Positions 22,093 to 22,723 of a stretch of 22,723 nt of DNA are shown one piece after another (position 1 is the stretch's first letter; every line of letters starts with the position of its first letter). The notes beneath the pieces are model-generated. The model saw only the letters and a list, made by a program, of their open reading frames with translations. It was not told the origin of the DNA and ran no database searches. This stretch comes from Candidatus Fonsibacter sp. (GTDB lineage Bacteria; Pseudomonadota; Alphaproteobacteria; Pelagibacterales; Pelagibacteraceae). A program made the translations under genes and the position numbers. The stretch lies in the NCBI GenBank assembly GCA_009693745.1, contig SHWR01000013.1, positions 1 to 22,723 of the forward strand, in the 5' to 3' direction.

Positions 22093-22723
22093 ATGAATAA
22101 ATTACTAAAATTAAGTGCAATTGCTTTGTTAGCATCTAGTACTTCTTTAATGGCTCAAACGAAGTCATTTGAAGGTGCCTCAATAGGTATCTTTGGCGGA
22201 GCTCTTGGTGCTGAAGCAGACGGAACAGTTACTGGAACAGCAACTGGTGGTTCTGGATCTATAGGTAAAGTTACTGGAATAGCCGGTGTTGACGTATCAT
22301 ATGCATTTGCAGGTGGTGCGCTAGCTGTAGGTGCAACTTATGTGCCGATGAAAGCTAAATTTGGAGGTGGTTCTGGAAATGATGCCACATCTGGAACAAC
22401 TATAACTGGTGAACTTAAAGATCACTACACGATATATATTCAGCCTACTTATGTTGTTAATAAAGATGCAGCGTTATTTGCAAAGTTTGCTTATGCTCAT
22501 GCTGATGTAAAGACAACTAATACAACTACTGCTCCATCTGATGTTGAAGGATGGGGTTATGGTGTTGGTTTAAAAACTTTTCTTACACCAAATACGTTTG
22601 TTCAAGTTGAAGGTATATACACTGACTATGATTCAATGAAGGGAACAAAAACTAATGGTGCCGCAGGAACAACTTCAGTAAGTGCTGATCTTAAAACAGT
22701 TCAAGCTCTTATCACTTTAGGAT
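22093..22723 (+). CDS. Outer-membrane beta-barrel protein (cut by window edge)
   Basis: At least 210 residues, running off the right edge without a stop. A clear signal peptide (MNKLLKLSAIALLASSTSLM-AQ, cleavage near 21/22) leads into a Gly/Thr/Ala-rich protein of alternating strands, e.g. GVDVSYAFAGGALAVGATYV, YTIYIQPTYVVNKDAALFAK and GWGYGVGLKTFLTPNTFVQVE (each split at strand ends). This is the small outer-membrane barrel (OmpA-like/OMP_b-brl) style, probably an eight-strand barrel with its last strand near the edge (ALITLG). Loops rich in Gly and Thr at about 43-60 and 90-105 look surface-exposed. Base composition is less AT-rich than its neighbours, as expected for an abundant protein. 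Function beyond barrel structure is unknown. Confidence 0.85.
   Translation, partial: MNKLLKLSAIALLASSTSLMAQTKSFEGASIGIFGGALGAEADGTVTGTATGGSGSIGKVTGIAGVDVSYAFAGGALAVGATYVPMKAKFGGGSGNDATSGTTITGELKDHYTIYIQPTYVVNKDAALFAKFAYAHADVKTTNTTTAPSDVEGWGYGVGLKTFLTPNTFVQVEGIYTDYDSMKGTKTNGAAGTTSVSADLKTVQALITLG

Noticed and set aside
1..22723. CRISPR arrays, transposons, prophage, tRNA or rRNA genes
   Set aside because: Read through on both strands: no regularly spaced repeats, transposase motifs, integrase genes or tRNA T-loop signatures were seen.

Overview
The window is about 22.7 kb of strongly AT-rich, very tightly packed bacterial DNA. Gene content and protein style point to an alphaproteobacterium with a streamlined genome, most likely a marine SAR11-like (Pelagibacterales) lineage. 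The grounds are Lys/Asn/Ile-rich proteins, intergenic gaps of often 0-10 bases, 1-, 4- and 11-base gene overlaps, a TRAP transporter, an RNase D/KdsD/LptC/LptB cluster and two EamA permeases. The lineage is an inference; no rRNA or tRNA is present to confirm it.

Layout. Left edge: gltD-gltB (glutamate synthase, minus strand, gltB cut by the edge). 2.1-7.1 kb: envelope genes. These are uppP, a convergent complex-I-associated SDR protein, then a tightly coupled plus-strand run of rnd-like exonuclease, kdsD, lptC and lptB; no lptA lies between lptC and lptB, and LptB carries an unusual N-terminal extension of about 105 residues. 7.1-10.0 kb: a 35-residue ArfA-like gene, then minus-strand genes for an exported SNase-like nuclease, PrpD, an exported DUF192 protein and a MazG-like pyrophosphohydrolase. 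10.0-12.7 kb: HIT protein and RlmJ, facing the Mg2+ transporter MgtE. 12.7-15.3 kb: small basic ORFs, an EamA permease, an 85-residue unknown, YajQ and an exported unknown. 15.3-17.2 kb: rhodanese and a succinate-semialdehyde-type dehydrogenase on the minus strand. 17.3-21.0 kb: a complete DctPQM TRAP transporter followed by a 2-keto-4-pentenoate-hydratase-like enzyme. A GC-rich hairpin separates dctP from dctQ and overlaps the dctQ ribosome-binding site. 21.0-22.7 kb: a second EamA gene with an apparent one-base frameshift near its start, and the beginning of an outer-membrane beta-barrel protein cut by the right edge.

How the genes fit together. KdsD makes the Kdo precursor and LptC/LptB move finished LPS, so that run is an LPS module. 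The TRAP transporter, the hydratase-like enzyme and the divergent dehydrogenase could form a uptake-and-breakdown unit for a carboxylic acid. Most of the rest is scattered housekeeping.

I see no CRISPR array, insertion sequence, prophage or defence system. The points most worth a second look are the dctP/dctQ hairpin, the frameshifted EamA gene, the tiny ArfA-like gene, the missing lptA with the extended LptB, several unrecorded small basic ORFs, and the repeated use of shared palindromic stop codons between convergent genes.
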